From the NCBI GenBank assembly GCA_003250355.1, contig QKGS01000049.1:1-53148 (forward strand): a stretch of 53,148 nucleotides of DNA, in the 5' to 3' direction. The DNA comes from Bacteroidota bacterium (lineage in GTDB: Bacteria; Bacteroidota; Bacteroidia; Bacteroidales; SZUA-534). Shown in pieces: positions 33,991 through 43,893 of this stretch; within the stretch, counting starts at the first letter, position 1, and every line of letters starts with the position of its first letter. A model generated the notes under the pieces. It searched no databases and had not been told where the DNA came from. It worked only from the letters and a program-made list of their open reading frames with translations. Both the position numbers and the translations under genes were made by a program.

Positions 33991-36900
33991 ATTGGCAATA
34001 AAAAACAAAACTCAGAACCTTTCCCTTCTTCTGACGATACATTAATATTTCCTCCTAAAGCAGTTGCAATTCTCTCCGAGATAGCAAGACCCAGTCCAAG
34101 CCCCTTTTCCCAGTTCTGGTTACTCTTCTCTATTTTTGTAAACCGGTTAAATATATAACCAAGCTGATCTTTTGGTATACCTCTGCCACTATCCTTTACA
34201 TACATATACAAACTTGAGTTTTCAATATGTGCACCAAGCTCAATAGTACCCCATGAGGTAAACTTATATGCATTATCCATAAAGTTTGTAATTACCTGTT
34301 TTATCCTTATTTCATCGGAATTTATATTCAGTTTTTCTGCATCTTCAGTAATATTTAAGATATACTCAATGTTTTCTTTTTTCTTATTCAAAGAATAGTG
34401 AGCAAAAAGACCTTTCACCATTTCGCCAATGCAAAATTCTTCTTCAACAATATTTAACTGATCCGATTCTATAACGCTAAGGTCTATAATATCATTTATA
34501 AGCTTTAGGAGTGTTCTGGAATTTGATTTTACTATATTGATATATTCTGTTTTCTCTTCAGGGCTTATGTCCGATAATTCAAGCAACTCAGAAAAACCTA
34601 TTATTGCATTCATAGGGGTACGTATTTCATGCGACATATTAGCAAGAAAAGCTGTTTTTAACAAATCTGACTCTTTTGCTTTTTTCAGAGCTTTTCCCAA
34701 TTCATAAGTACGTTCCTCTATTAGTACTTCCAAATGGTTCCTATGCTTTTCAAGCTCATTTTTCTGACTATCAATCTCTTCTTTCTGCTCTTCGAGCATT
34801 ACATTACTTTCATTTAATGCAAGGTTCTTTTTATTTATCTCCTCAGTACGCTTCTGAACAGCATATTCAAGAATTTCATTCTTAGTTTTTTCTGCTTTTA
34901 ACCTGAAATAGTAAAATACAATTATGAGCAAAATAGCTATCAGAATTGTAATTGACTTAAACCATATTGTATTGTGAATAGGTGTTTCTACAGTTATGGT
35001 AATTACTCTTTGTTTGCTATCCCATGCTCCATCACTATTGGAAGCTTTTACTATAAGCCGGTAAGTTCCCGGATCAAGATTAGTATATTTTGCAAACCGG
35101 TTTTCCGATGAAACCTCGTTCCACTCTTGATCAAATCCGTAAAGTTTGTATTTGTATTTATTGTTCTCAGGAGAGAGGTAATTAAGTGATGCAAAATGTA
35201 TTTTAAAGCTATTTTCCTTATGTTTCAATACAATTTCTTCAGTTGCATTAATATCCTTCTCTAATAATACACGCCCTTTAAAAATGTCACCTGCATTAAT
35301 TACATTGTTCAATAATTCAAACTTAGTAAAAACAATATTTGAAGATGTTGTGTCTGTTGTTATTTCGTCAGGGTAAAATGCATTGAACCCCTGTGAGCCA
35401 CCAAAAAGTAGTTCCCCATCTTTAAGCACACAACCGCCGTTATCGACAAAAGCATAACCCTGCAAACCGTTGCTGATATTGTAATTCCGTATTATAGAAT
35501 CGGAAGTGTTATACAGGCTGATGCCCATATTAGAACTTATCCATATATTCTTGTTTTTATCTTCAAGTATTTCCGAAATCATATTATTGGGCAACCCATC
35601 ATTCATACTTATATTCCTGAATTTAAAACTACTGCCGTCAAAGTCGCTGCCAAGAATATTTATGCCGCCTCCACCGGTTCCAATCCATATCTCGCCATTG
35701 GCGGTTTCAGTAATTTTCAAAACATAGTTTTCGGTAAGGCTGGTTGCATTATCAGCTTCATGTCTTATTATTTTTGTTTCAGGGAAATCAAAGCTATCGT
35801 CATATTCACTAATATACCCCAGTCCATTATCGGTCCCAATCCATATTCTCCCTTTAGAATCTTCAAATATACTACGTATTACATCCGAAGGAATGTCTGA
35901 ATTCTGAGTGTTGTATTGCTTGTATTTGTATTTGTTGTTAACTAATTTTGCTTTATATATACCGGCTCCATGTGTGCCAAGCCATAAGTAACCATACTTA
36001 TCGTAATGAACCGTATTGGCATAACTCCATAGTTTTATGTCAGGGTTTTGTTTGTGCCATTTGCCATTTTTGTATGTTAGTTCAGTGAGTTGCGGTGCAT
36101 AACAGTTTCCTGATAATACAACATGCTCACCATTGCGTATAAAATCGGTTATGCAGTAAACATAGTTCTGTTGTTCGCTCTCATTTATGTCTATTTTGGT
36201 GAAACCGGTCTTATAGTTTTTGTTGTTATTCTCCGGAAGCATACTGAGTCCGCCTCCGGTAGTACCTATCCATATATTCCCTTTAATATCTTCATGTATA
36301 GCCTGAATTTTATTATTGCTCAGACTCCCTTTTTCATCGGAATGATAGTATTTTCTGAATTGTCTCAATCTGGAGTTATACTTATTTATACCGCCTCCCT
36401 GCGTAGCTATCCATACTGTCTGATGGTTGTCAATAAATATATCACGAACGAATTTACTCGATATATCAAATTCTGAATACCCTTCTTTTATATGAGAATG
36501 CAAAGTGTAATAATCAGGTTTTTTATAATCATATTTGTAAAAATACAATCCGTTAGAACCTCCTGCCCAAAGGTTTTTATCTTTATCTATAGCTAAAGCA
36601 TAAATATTTGCGGTGTTTATCAGGGAAACAATTTTCATTTGTTTATCCTTATCGTGTTTCAGAAGATAAATTCCGGCAGTAGTTCCAAGTATAAAATCAT
36701 TATTAATCTCCATTAAAGTGTGATAGCCAAATATTTCTTTATCTCTGAACCATAGTTCCACCCCTTTTACAGGTTTATCATATTCGTCGAATAATACTTT
36801 TGTAATAGCATTAACACGCACAATCAGAATTTCTCCTTTTTTAGTTTCTGTTATTTGAAAAGCATGTTGTTTATTCTGTTCGTCAGGATTCAGATTTTCA

Positions 36901-37442
36901 TTAACAGTTATAATATTTGTCCCGCTATCCGATTGAATTATACAGTCCACACCTTTGTTAGTAGCTACCCATATTCTGTTTTTTGAGTCACATAATAATC
37001 TTTGTATTCTGTTGTCCGATATTAAATGAGGATTTTTCTCTGAATTACCAACCCAGTCCATTTTATCTGTTATCGGATTATATATATTTATACCATTATC
37101 CTGTGTAGCTATCCATATGTTCTGGTTATGGTCTTCGGTTATATCAATTATCAGATTGCTGGCTATGGAGTTCTTTTCAAATACCGACTTGCGAAATACT
37201 TTAAAGTTATAACCATCGTACATATTTAATCCTTCCTGAGTTCCGAACCACATAAAGCCTCTGCTATCCTGGTGAATAGCCAGTACATTAATCTGGGAAA
37301 GGCCATGTTCAGGGAGTATTTTCCCGAATACTATCTCCTGAGAATACAGGTTGGCAGATAAATATAACCCTGAGAAAAAAATATAAGTAATTAACCTAAG
37401 CATGTATAGTATAGTTATTAAAAACAAGATACGAAAAATCAT
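33969..37442 (-). CDS. Reg_prop/Y_Y_Y sensor histidine kinase without receiver or DNA-binding domain
   Basis: 1157 residues. A leader and first membrane segment (about 1-35) precede two seven-bladed sets of Reg_prop repeats (WFGTQEGLNMYDGYNF, WIATQGGGINKY, WIGTDNGLGYI and others) up to about residue 720. Then come a Y_Y_Y domain, a membrane segment near 825-850, a coiled coil to about 915, HisKA (NMSHEIRTPMN, phospho-acceptor His938) and HATPase (GRGIPKDQLG, GLGLGLAISERIA). It stops there, unlike the HTCS proteins it resembles. The stop is followed by a proper terminator, so it does not look truncated by frameshift. It would need a separate response regulator, possibly the receiver of the divergent HTCS. 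Confidence 0.88.
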   Translation of the reverse strand: MIFRILFLITILYMLRLITYIFFSGLYLSANLYSQEIVFGKILPEHGLSQINVLAIHQDSRGFMWFGTQEGLNMYDGYNFKVFRKSVFEKNSIASNLIIDITEDHNQNIWIATQDNGINIYNPITDKMDWVGNSEKNPHLISDNRIQRLLCDSKNRIWVATNKGVDCIIQSDSGTNIITVNENLNPDEQNKQHAFQITETKKGEILIVRVNAITKVLFDEYDKPVKGVELWFRDKEIFGYHTLMEINNDFILGTTAGIYLLKHDKDKQMKIVSLINTANIYALAIDKDKNLWAGGSNGLYFYKYDYKKPDYYTLHSHIKEGYSEFDISSKFVRDIFIDNHQTVWIATQGGGINKYNSRLRQFRKYYHSDEKGSLSNNKIQAIHEDIKGNIWIGTTGGGLSMLPENNNKNYKTGFTKIDINESEQQNYVYCITDFIRNGEHVVLSGNCYAPQLTELTYKNGKWHKQNPDIKLWSYANTVHYDKYGYLWLGTHGAGIYKAKLVNNKYKYKQYNTQNSDIPSDVIRSIFEDSKGRIWIGTDNGLGYISEYDDSFDFPETKIIRHEADNATSLTENYVLKITETANGEIWIGTGGGGINILGSDFDGSSFKFRNISMNDGLPNNMISEILEDKNKNIWISSNMGISLYNTSDSIIRNYNISNGLQGYAFVDNGGCVLKDGELLFGGSQGFNAFYPDEITTDTTSSNIVFTKFELLNNVINAGDIFKGRVLLEKDINATEEIVLKHKENSFKIHFASLNYLSPENNKYKYKLYGFDQEWNEVSSENRFAKYTNLDPGTYRLIVKASNSDGAWDSKQRVITITVETPIHNTIWFKSITILIAILLIIVFYYFRLKAEKTKNEILEYAVQKRTEEINKKNLALNESNVMLEEQKEEIDSQKNELEKHRNHLEVLIEERTYELGKALKKAKESDLLKTAFLANMSHEIRTPMNAIIGFSELLELSDISPEEKTEYINIVKSNSRTLLKLINDIIDLSVIESDQLNIVEEEFCIGEMVKGLFAHYSLNKKKENIEYILNITEDAEKLNINSDEIRIKQVITNFMDNAYKFTSWGTIELGAHIENSSLYMYVKDSGRGIPKDQLGYIFNRFTKIEKSNQNWEKGLGLGLAISERIATALGGNINVSSEEGKGSEFCFLLPIKKAASN

Positions 37443-37602
37443 TTAGCTCACCGAAGGTAATCTGTAACTTTATATATAATACAATCGGACAAGTTTTTTA
37501 TTTTCGCCATTATATGATAATGCAATCACCCTGATTTATTTCAAAGAGAGAAATCTGTTTTTTTTATTTAAATTTGAATTTATTCATTTTCAAGGGGTAT
37601 AT
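37443..37602. promoter_or_regulatory. Divergent promoter region between the two sensor genes
   Basis: TAAATTTG at 37569-37576 matches TAnnTTTG exactly for the plus-strand HTCS, 27 nt before its ATG at 37603. The rest is A/T rich. No clear minus-strand -7 element was found. Confidence 0.5.
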
Positions 37603-40600
37603 ATGAAGTGCACAAGTCCGGTTTTTACATATTTACTTGTAATATTTGTTATCTCTGTTTGTTTTGTTTCAAGCTTATACGGACAGAATTCCGAGCAATA
37701 CAAAGTAACTCATATTGACAATATTACACAAAATGACATAACATCTGTTCATAAAGATAGCGAAGGCTTCATGTGGTTCGGAACCCTCGACGGACTTGTA
37801 AAGTATGATGGAACAGCAAGTAAGGTTTATAGAATAAAGCAAGGTGAGAATAGCATAAGTAGCAATATGATTATTGATATTGATGAAGATAGCCTTGGAA
37901 ATATCTGGATTGCTACATTTGGTAAAGGGCTTTGCAAGTTTAATCCGGTATCAGAAAAATTCACATCGTACTTTACCGGAGCCGATTCTGAGTACCGTAT
38001 TATTAGCGATGATATTAGTTGTATATATGTTGACGGAAATATTTTGTGGGTTGGAAATAACAGAGGGTTATCACGCATAACACTTAATAGTGAAATGTCA
38101 CAGGTGCTTAGTAAAAGTATGATACCATTCGATATTTTGAGTAATTCAACTTCAGGAGTTTCTGTAAAAACAATTTTTAAAGATAAAGATGGCGATTTAT
38201 GGGTAGGTTTAAATTCGCATATAGTAAGAATTACTACACCCTATGCACCTGTTGAAAGTATTGAATTTACTAACCGCCCCGGCAATGTGAATTCATTCTG
38301 TTATTCCGACTCTTTGTTTATTGCCGGAGGTCAGTTTATTCAGATTATTCATAAAAAGGAAGGCGCAAATTTTGATATTACCAGAGTAAGGTATAATCAG
38401 GGTAGCAGCCTTATTTACCATAAGGGATACTTATGGGGAGGTGATACAAAAGGTATTGTTCGTATAAGAAAAGTGTACTGGAATTGGTGGGAAGAAGATG
38501 GTTTATTAACATCAGAGAGCACAAATAATGCTTTGAAATCTGATCTGGTAACCAGTATTGTAGCCGATAATTACGGACAAATATGGGTTGGAACGCGCGG
38601 AGGAGGTGTTCATATAATAACTCCTGAGCATGAATACTTTCCTCACTATTATCATACTTCGGCGGAACGCTCTGTTTCTAATTCTATGATACGTTCGGCA
38701 TTTGAAGATAGCGAGGAAACCCTTTGGATAGGGACAGAAGGCGGAGGAGTTAATTACCTGAAAGGCGATGATAAGTACAATTATTCCAACGGATTCGGGA
38801 AAACTGACATACTGAATTACCCAAAAGAACACAACAGGGCTTATGCAATTGCTGAACAGTTCACACCATTATCGAAAAAGCAAAAAAGGCTGATATGGGT
38901 TGGAACAAGCTTCCCTGTTTTTTTGCAGGCTATAGATCCGGCAACCATGAGCTATATCGATAACAGCAAGTTCACCAACGACATAGGATTTGTATTTACT
39001 ATTGAGGTGCAGAACGATACTACTCTTTGGCTGGGTACATATGGCGAAGGTTTATTACGAATAGTTACCGATAGTGATGGACGGATTATAAGAAAGTATC
39101 GCTACACACCCGATGATAAATTAAGTAGTCAGGTTTCATCGTATGTAATCAGAAGTATTCTGTACGATTCCAAAGGGAACCTTTGGATTTCAACCGATAA
39201 AGGGCTTAACAGACTTACCGAAGATCAGGTTAATAAAGCTGAGCCGGAGTTTATTACTTACAGGTTCGGAAAAACAAAAGACAGACCGTATAACGATTAT
39301 TTATTACAAGTATTTGAAAGTACTTCGGGGAAAATATGGCTGGGGTCAATAGGTAACGGACTTATAAGTATAGAAAATGAAATATCTGTGGATTCACTTG
39401 AATTTTCGGTATTAACTACTGCCGATGGCTTATCAAATAATTCAATTAAAGCAATACAGGAAGATAATAAAGGAAATCTGTGGTTAAGTTCAAACAAAGG
39501 GCTATCAAAATATAATCCGGCAACCGGCGATATTGTAAATTACGATACTGAAGATGGTTTGCAAGGCAATGAATTTGTTGATCTGGTTTCTTGTTACAGG
39601 AAAAACGGGCAATTATTTTTTGGCGGAAACAATGGATTTAATGTGTTTTATCCTGAAACATTGACAAAAGACACGGCACCAACACGCTTGTACTTCACCG
39701 ACTTTTACATACTTAATGAATTGGTAGAGCCCGGCAAAAAATACAACGGGAAAGTAGTACTTGACAAAAGTATACAACATACTAATGAAATAGTATTGAA
39801 ACATAACCATAGCAGCTTTTCAATTTCTTTTACAGGAGTTCATTATAAATCGCCTCAAAAGAATAAGTATAAATACATGCTTGAAGGCTTCGATACAAAG
39901 TGGATAAACACCACAGCTGATTATAGAACAGCAAAATATACCAATATACCTTCCGGTAAATATACATTTAAAGTAACAGGAGCTAATTGCGATAATGTAT
40001 GGACAACCGAACCCATTTCAATTATCATAAGAGTAAAACCACACCCTCTGTTAAGTACTTTGGCATATATATTTTATTCAGTTGTTTTGGCATTTATAAT
40101 ACTAAGTATAGTACGAACTGCACGGATAATATCGAACAGAAAAAAAGAAGCTCTGATTGCCGGAATTGAAAAGAAAAATGCCGAGGAAATGGCTCAGATG
40201 AAACTGCGTTTCTTTACAAACATATCACATGAATTCAGAACTCCGCTTACATTAATATCTATACCCCTTGAAAAATTAATGAAGGCTGCGGAAAAGCTAA
40301 CTGTTTCAGAGCAAAAAGAACTTGGAATTATTAAGCAAAATACCGACGTAATGTTACGCCTTGTAAATCAAATTCTTGACTTCCGTAAAATGGATCAGGA
40401 AAAAATGAAACTTGAAACAGAAACTACCGATATTATTGCTTTTGCTGCCAATATATTTGATTCATTCAGTTCATTGGCCGATAAGAAGAATATTAACTAT
40501 GAGTTTATCCATTCCGACAAGGAGATAGTGTTTTCATTTGATATACATAAAATTGAAAAAGTAATATATAACCTACTCTCTAATGCATTTAAATTCACAC

Positions 40601-41769
40601 CTGATAACGGAAACATAAAGCTAACGCTAAATGCCGACAAGGAAGATAACATTCTGGTTATAACAGTTTCTGATTCAGGTATTGGCATAAATGAAAATGA
40701 CAGGCAGAAAATATTCGAACGTTATTATCAGTCCGATAATAAGAAACGCTCTGATATTACCGGAACAGGAATAGGCTTGTCTCTTTCTAACGGTTTAGTA
40801 GAGCTTCATGGAGGTGAGATTACTGTTGAAAGTAAAGTTGGAGAAGGATCAGTATTTACTGTTATTCTACCTATGAAACAGGGAGTACAAATAAATATTG
40901 AAAAAAAGCAGGAAGTTACACATAATCAAGGCATTAGCAACAGCAACAAATATACTTATGATACTGCACCAACAAATGATATTATAACCCAATTTAAAGA
41001 GCAAAAAAATGATTATAAGTTGCTTGTAGTTGAAGATAATACAGAATTGCGTGAAACTATAGCCGGCATATTCTCCGATACATTTAAAGTAATTCAGGCA
41101 GAGAACGGACTTGAAGGGTATAACAAATGTTCAGAAAATGAACCCGACCTGATTATCAGCGATATTATGATGCCTAAAATGGATGGCATAGAACTTCTGA
41201 CCAAGATAAAAAATGATGAAAACGTAAGCCATATACCCGTTATACTACTTACGGCAAAGAACTCTGTTGAAGATAGAATAGAAGGGCACTTATCAGGTGC
41301 CGATGCCTACATATCAAAGCCCTTTAATGCCGATGAGCTGTTTGCTAAAGCTGTAGCTGTAATAAAAGGGAGGGAAAAACTTAAAGCAAAATTCCAGAAG
41401 GAGATTGAGATAAACCCTATGGTTATTTCCAATTCTCCTGCCGATGTAAAATTTATGGATAAGATTCTGGCAATAATTGAAGAAAACCTCTCTGAACCAG
41501 AATTTAATGTCGACAAATTATCAGATGCTTATGGAGTGTCCAGAATTCATCTGAACCGCAAAATAAAAGCCCTCACAGGTGAAACTCCTATCCAGTTTCT
41601 GAGAAATATTAAAATGAAGTATGCGGCAGAATTCCTGAAACAAGGCTCGCTCAATGTATCGGAAGTAGCATGGGAAGTAGGCTTTTCTGATATAGGTACT
41701 TTCCGTAAGCGATTCAAAGAACAGTTCGGAGTAAGCCCTTCTGAGTTTGCAAAAACAGATAATTCATAG
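37603..41769 (+). CDS. Hybrid two-component system regulator (HTCS) with AraC-type output
   Basis: 1388 residues with the full HTCS order: signal/anchor (1-27), Reg_prop beta-propeller sensor (about 30-690; WFGTLDGLVKYDG, WIGTEGGGVNYL, WISTDKGLNRL), Y_Y_Y domain (about 740-805), membrane segment (about 815-835), HisKA with His876 (ISHEFRTPLT), HATPase (SDSGIGI, GTGIGLSLSNGLVELHGG), receiver with Asp1187 (IISDIMMPKMDG) and a C-terminal AraC helix-turn-helix (about 1284-1388; VSEVAWEVGFSDIGTFRKRF). In Bacteroidota these proteins sense oligosaccharides in the periplasm and switch on the adjacent polysaccharide locus. It is therefore the probable master activator of the GH86/GH29 genes, in response to a product of the endo-acting enzymes. 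Confidence 0.93.
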   Translation: MKCTSPVFTYLLVIFVISVCFVSSLYGQNSEQYKVTHIDNITQNDITSVHKDSEGFMWFGTLDGLVKYDGTASKVYRIKQGENSISSNMIIDIDEDSLGNIWIATFGKGLCKFNPVSEKFTSYFTGADSEYRIISDDISCIYVDGNILWVGNNRGLSRITLNSEMSQVLSKSMIPFDILSNSTSGVSVKTIFKDKDGDLWVGLNSHIVRITTPYAPVESIEFTNRPGNVNSFCYSDSLFIAGGQFIQIIHKKEGANFDITRVRYNQGSSLIYHKGYLWGGDTKGIVRIRKVYWNWWEEDGLLTSESTNNALKSDLVTSIVADNYGQIWVGTRGGGVHIITPEHEYFPHYYHTSAERSVSNSMIRSAFEDSEETLWIGTEGGGVNYLKGDDKYNYSNGFGKTDILNYPKEHNRAYAIAEQFTPLSKKQKRLIWVGTSFPVFLQAIDPATMSYIDNSKFTNDIGFVFTIEVQNDTTLWLGTYGEGLLRIVTDSDGRIIRKYRYTPDDKLSSQVSSYVIRSILYDSKGNLWISTDKGLNRLTEDQVNKAEPEFITYRFGKTKDRPYNDYLLQVFESTSGKIWLGSIGNGLISIENEISVDSLEFSVLTTADGLSNNSIKAIQEDNKGNLWLSSNKGLSKYNPATGDIVNYDTEDGLQGNEFVDLVSCYRKNGQLFFGGNNGFNVFYPETLTKDTAPTRLYFTDFYILNELVEPGKKYNGKVVLDKSIQHTNEIVLKHNHSSFSISFTGVHYKSPQKNKYKYMLEGFDTKWINTTADYRTAKYTNIPSGKYTFKVTGANCDNVWTTEPISIIIRVKPHPLLSTLAYIFYSVVLAFIILSIVRTARIISNRKKEALIAGIEKKNAEEMAQMKLRFFTNISHEFRTPLTLISIPLEKLMKAAEKLTVSEQKELGIIKQNTDVMLRLVNQILDFRKMDQEKMKLETETTDIIAFAANIFDSFSSLADKKNINYEFIHSDKEIVFSFDIHKIEKVIYNLLSNAFKFTPDNGNIKLTLNADKEDNILVITVSDSGIGINENDRQKIFERYYQSDNKKRSDITGTGIGLSLSNGLVELHGGEITVESKVGEGSVFTVILPMKQGVQINIEKKQEVTHNQGISNSNKYTYDTAPTNDIITQFKEQKNDYKLLVVEDNTELRETIAGIFSDTFKVIQAENGLEGYNKCSENEPDLIISDIMMPKMDGIELLTKIKNDENVSHIPVILLTAKNSVEDRIEGHLSGADAYISKPFNADELFAKAVAVIKGREKLKAKFQKEIEINPMVISNSPADVKFMDKILAIIEENLSEPEFNVDKLSDAYGVSRIHLNRKIKALTGETPIQFLRNIKMKYAAEFLKQGSLNVSEVAWEVGFSDIGTFRKRFKEQFGVSPSEFAKTDNS

Positions 41770-41874
41770 AAGTAACAAGCACACATAAGCGAAAAATATT
41801 TGACTTTACAGCAAAAGATTATTATTACATTTTACTTCAATATTCATATTTTTACCCCATAAAAAAAACTCGAT

Positions 41875-43857
41875 ATGGATTTTACTATTCTCGCCGATAT
41901 TGTTATCATTTTTGCCTTATCAACAGGGGTAAATCTTGCTTTTACCCGCTTAAAAATACCAACAGTTGTTGGCTATTTGCTAACAGGTATTTTAGCCGGC
42001 CCTCACTTGTTTTCGTTGGTAGGGGGTGAACATGAAATTGAAATAATGGCCGAAATAGGGGTAGCACTGCTATTGTTTACTATTGGAATGGAATTTTCAA
42101 TGAAACACCTTATGCGTATTCGCCGAATAGTATTTATAGGTGGTTTCCTTCAGGTTTTTATCACTGCCGGAGTTTTTTATTTAGTTGCAAAACAATTTAA
42201 TCTTAATTGGCAGGCAAGCTTATTTATTGGTTTTTTAGTTGCACTAAGTAGTTCGGCTTTAGTTTTAAAACTATTGCAAGAACGCTCTGAACTATCATCG
42301 AATTATGGGCGAACCATACTGGGTATACTCATATTCCAAGACTTACTGTTAGTTCCACTTCTCTTATTTTCAAATATTCTAGCCGATAGTAGCGTTGACA
42401 TTTCAAAGGAACTGATTATTCTTTCACTTAAAGCAGTATTTATAATTGCATTGGTTTATGTTAGTAACAAATGGATTTTACCAAAACTGCTCCATTACAT
42501 AGCTCTTTCCAAAAATCAGGAATTGTTTCTAATGAGTATATTCCTCATTTGTTTTTCCATTGCATTGTTAACATGGAATCTGGGAATGTCAATAGCATTT
42601 GGTGCATTTTTAGCCGGTTTAATGATATCGGAATCGGAATATAGCCACAATGCTTTTGCAAATTTATTGCCTTTCAAAGATATTTTCACCAGTTTCTTCT
42701 TTGTATCAATAGGAATGTTGCTCGATATATCGTTTATAATTGCAAATCCGGCACTCATTTTACTAAGTGTAGTTTTAGTAATCGTATTTAAAACAATTAT
42801 TGCAGGGGGTACCGGCTTTTTACTGGGGCATACATTTAAAGGTACCGTTTTGGTTGGTTTAGCATTAAGTCAGGTTGGTGAATTTTCATTTATCTTAGCT
42901 GGTATCGGGCATAAATTATCAATACTGAACGATTTTAATTATCAGCAGTTTTTGGCAGTAGCAGTTATAACCATGGCTTTAACTCCATTTCTAATGCGAT
43001 TTTCATTGCCATTAGCCAATAAAATACTAACATTCCCATTACCTAAATTTTTAGTTGAAGGTATGTTCCCGTTAAAGGAGATTACTATCCCTAACATGGA
43101 AAATCATCTGGTTATTATTGGTAAAGATGCCAGTGCCTTAAAGCTATCAACAATGGCAAGCCACTATAATATGCCTCATGTATCAATAATTTTTGACCCT
43201 ATGCTGGCAAAAGATAAAATGGATAAGGGCGATAAAGTAATATATGGCGATGCTGTAAATGAACCTATTTTATTGAAAGCTCATGCCGATAAAGCAGAAA
43301 CCATTGTAGTATCTGTTGGCGATTTAATACCTGCCATGGCTATTGTTGATAAGGCCAGAAAAATAAACAGTAAAGGGCGAATAATTGCCCGAACACATAA
43401 AACCGAGCATATCGATGATTTTTACAGACTTGGTGCCGATGAGGTTTTACCCGAAAAGTTAGAAATAGCTCTCGACCTTTTTAATCGGCTATTGTCAGGA
43501 AAAATGCTGTCGATATCTGAAATAAATCAGATGCTAAATAATATGAGAAACCTACAATTGAAAGAATATAAACAAACCGAAACTATAAGTAAATTGTCCT
43601 TCTTTGATGAATTTGCAAGTCCTATAATATCATATATACAAGTTGAAAGTGGTTCTATCTGCCAAAACAAGTCAATTAAAGAGTTGAATATAAGACAAAA
43701 TACAGGCGTAACAATACTTGCCATACGCCGAAATGGCGAAGTTTTAGAACACCCAATACCAACTACAATCTTTATTCCCGACGACATTGTTATTATACTT
43801 GGCAACAATGAACAAGTAGAGAAAGCCAATGCTTTTTTTAGCCAAAAAGGTTACTAA
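41875..43857 (+). CDS. Kef/CPA2-type monovalent cation:proton antiporter with TrkA domains
   Basis: 660 residues. An Na+/H+ exchanger membrane domain of about twelve segments (1-380; PTVVGYLLTGILAGP, GVALLLFTIGMEFS, SSSALVLKLL) is followed by a TrkA-N nucleotide-binding domain (about 405-520) and a TrkA-C domain (about 575-655). This is the KefB/KefC-like architecture for K+ or Na+ efflux and pH or electrophile stress. It begins about 105 nt after the HTCS gene and looks like the start of the housekeeping flank, running with the FAD dehydrogenase gene 36 nt downstream. Confidence 0.9.
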   Translation: MDFTILADIVIIFALSTGVNLAFTRLKIPTVVGYLLTGILAGPHLFSLVGGEHEIEIMAEIGVALLLFTIGMEFSMKHLMRIRRIVFIGGFLQVFITAGVFYLVAKQFNLNWQASLFIGFLVALSSSALVLKLLQERSELSSNYGRTILGILIFQDLLLVPLLLFSNILADSSVDISKELIILSLKAVFIIALVYVSNKWILPKLLHYIALSKNQELFLMSIFLICFSIALLTWNLGMSIAFGAFLAGLMISESEYSHNAFANLLPFKDIFTSFFFVSIGMLLDISFIIANPALILLSVVLVIVFKTIIAGGTGFLLGHTFKGTVLVGLALSQVGEFSFILAGIGHKLSILNDFNYQQFLAVAVITMALTPFLMRFSLPLANKILTFPLPKFLVEGMFPLKEITIPNMENHLVIIGKDASALKLSTMASHYNMPHVSIIFDPMLAKDKMDKGDKVIYGDAVNEPILLKAHADKAETIVVSVGDLIPAMAIVDKARKINSKGRIIARTHKTEHIDDFYRLGADEVLPEKLEIALDLFNRLLSGKMLSISEINQMLNNMRNLQLKEYKQTETISKLSFFDEFASPIISYIQVESGSICQNKSIKELNIRQNTGVTILAIRRNGEVLEHPIPTTIFIPDDIVIILGNNEQVEKANAFFSQKGY

Positions 43858-43893
43858 TAACATTAAATCATATGTAGTAATAATTCTTTACAA

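Noticed and set aside
33969-37442. HTCS truncated by a frameshift
   Set aside because: The reading frame ends cleanly after the HATPase domain and the stop overlaps a good terminator; no receiver or AraC remnants follow before the convergent gene.
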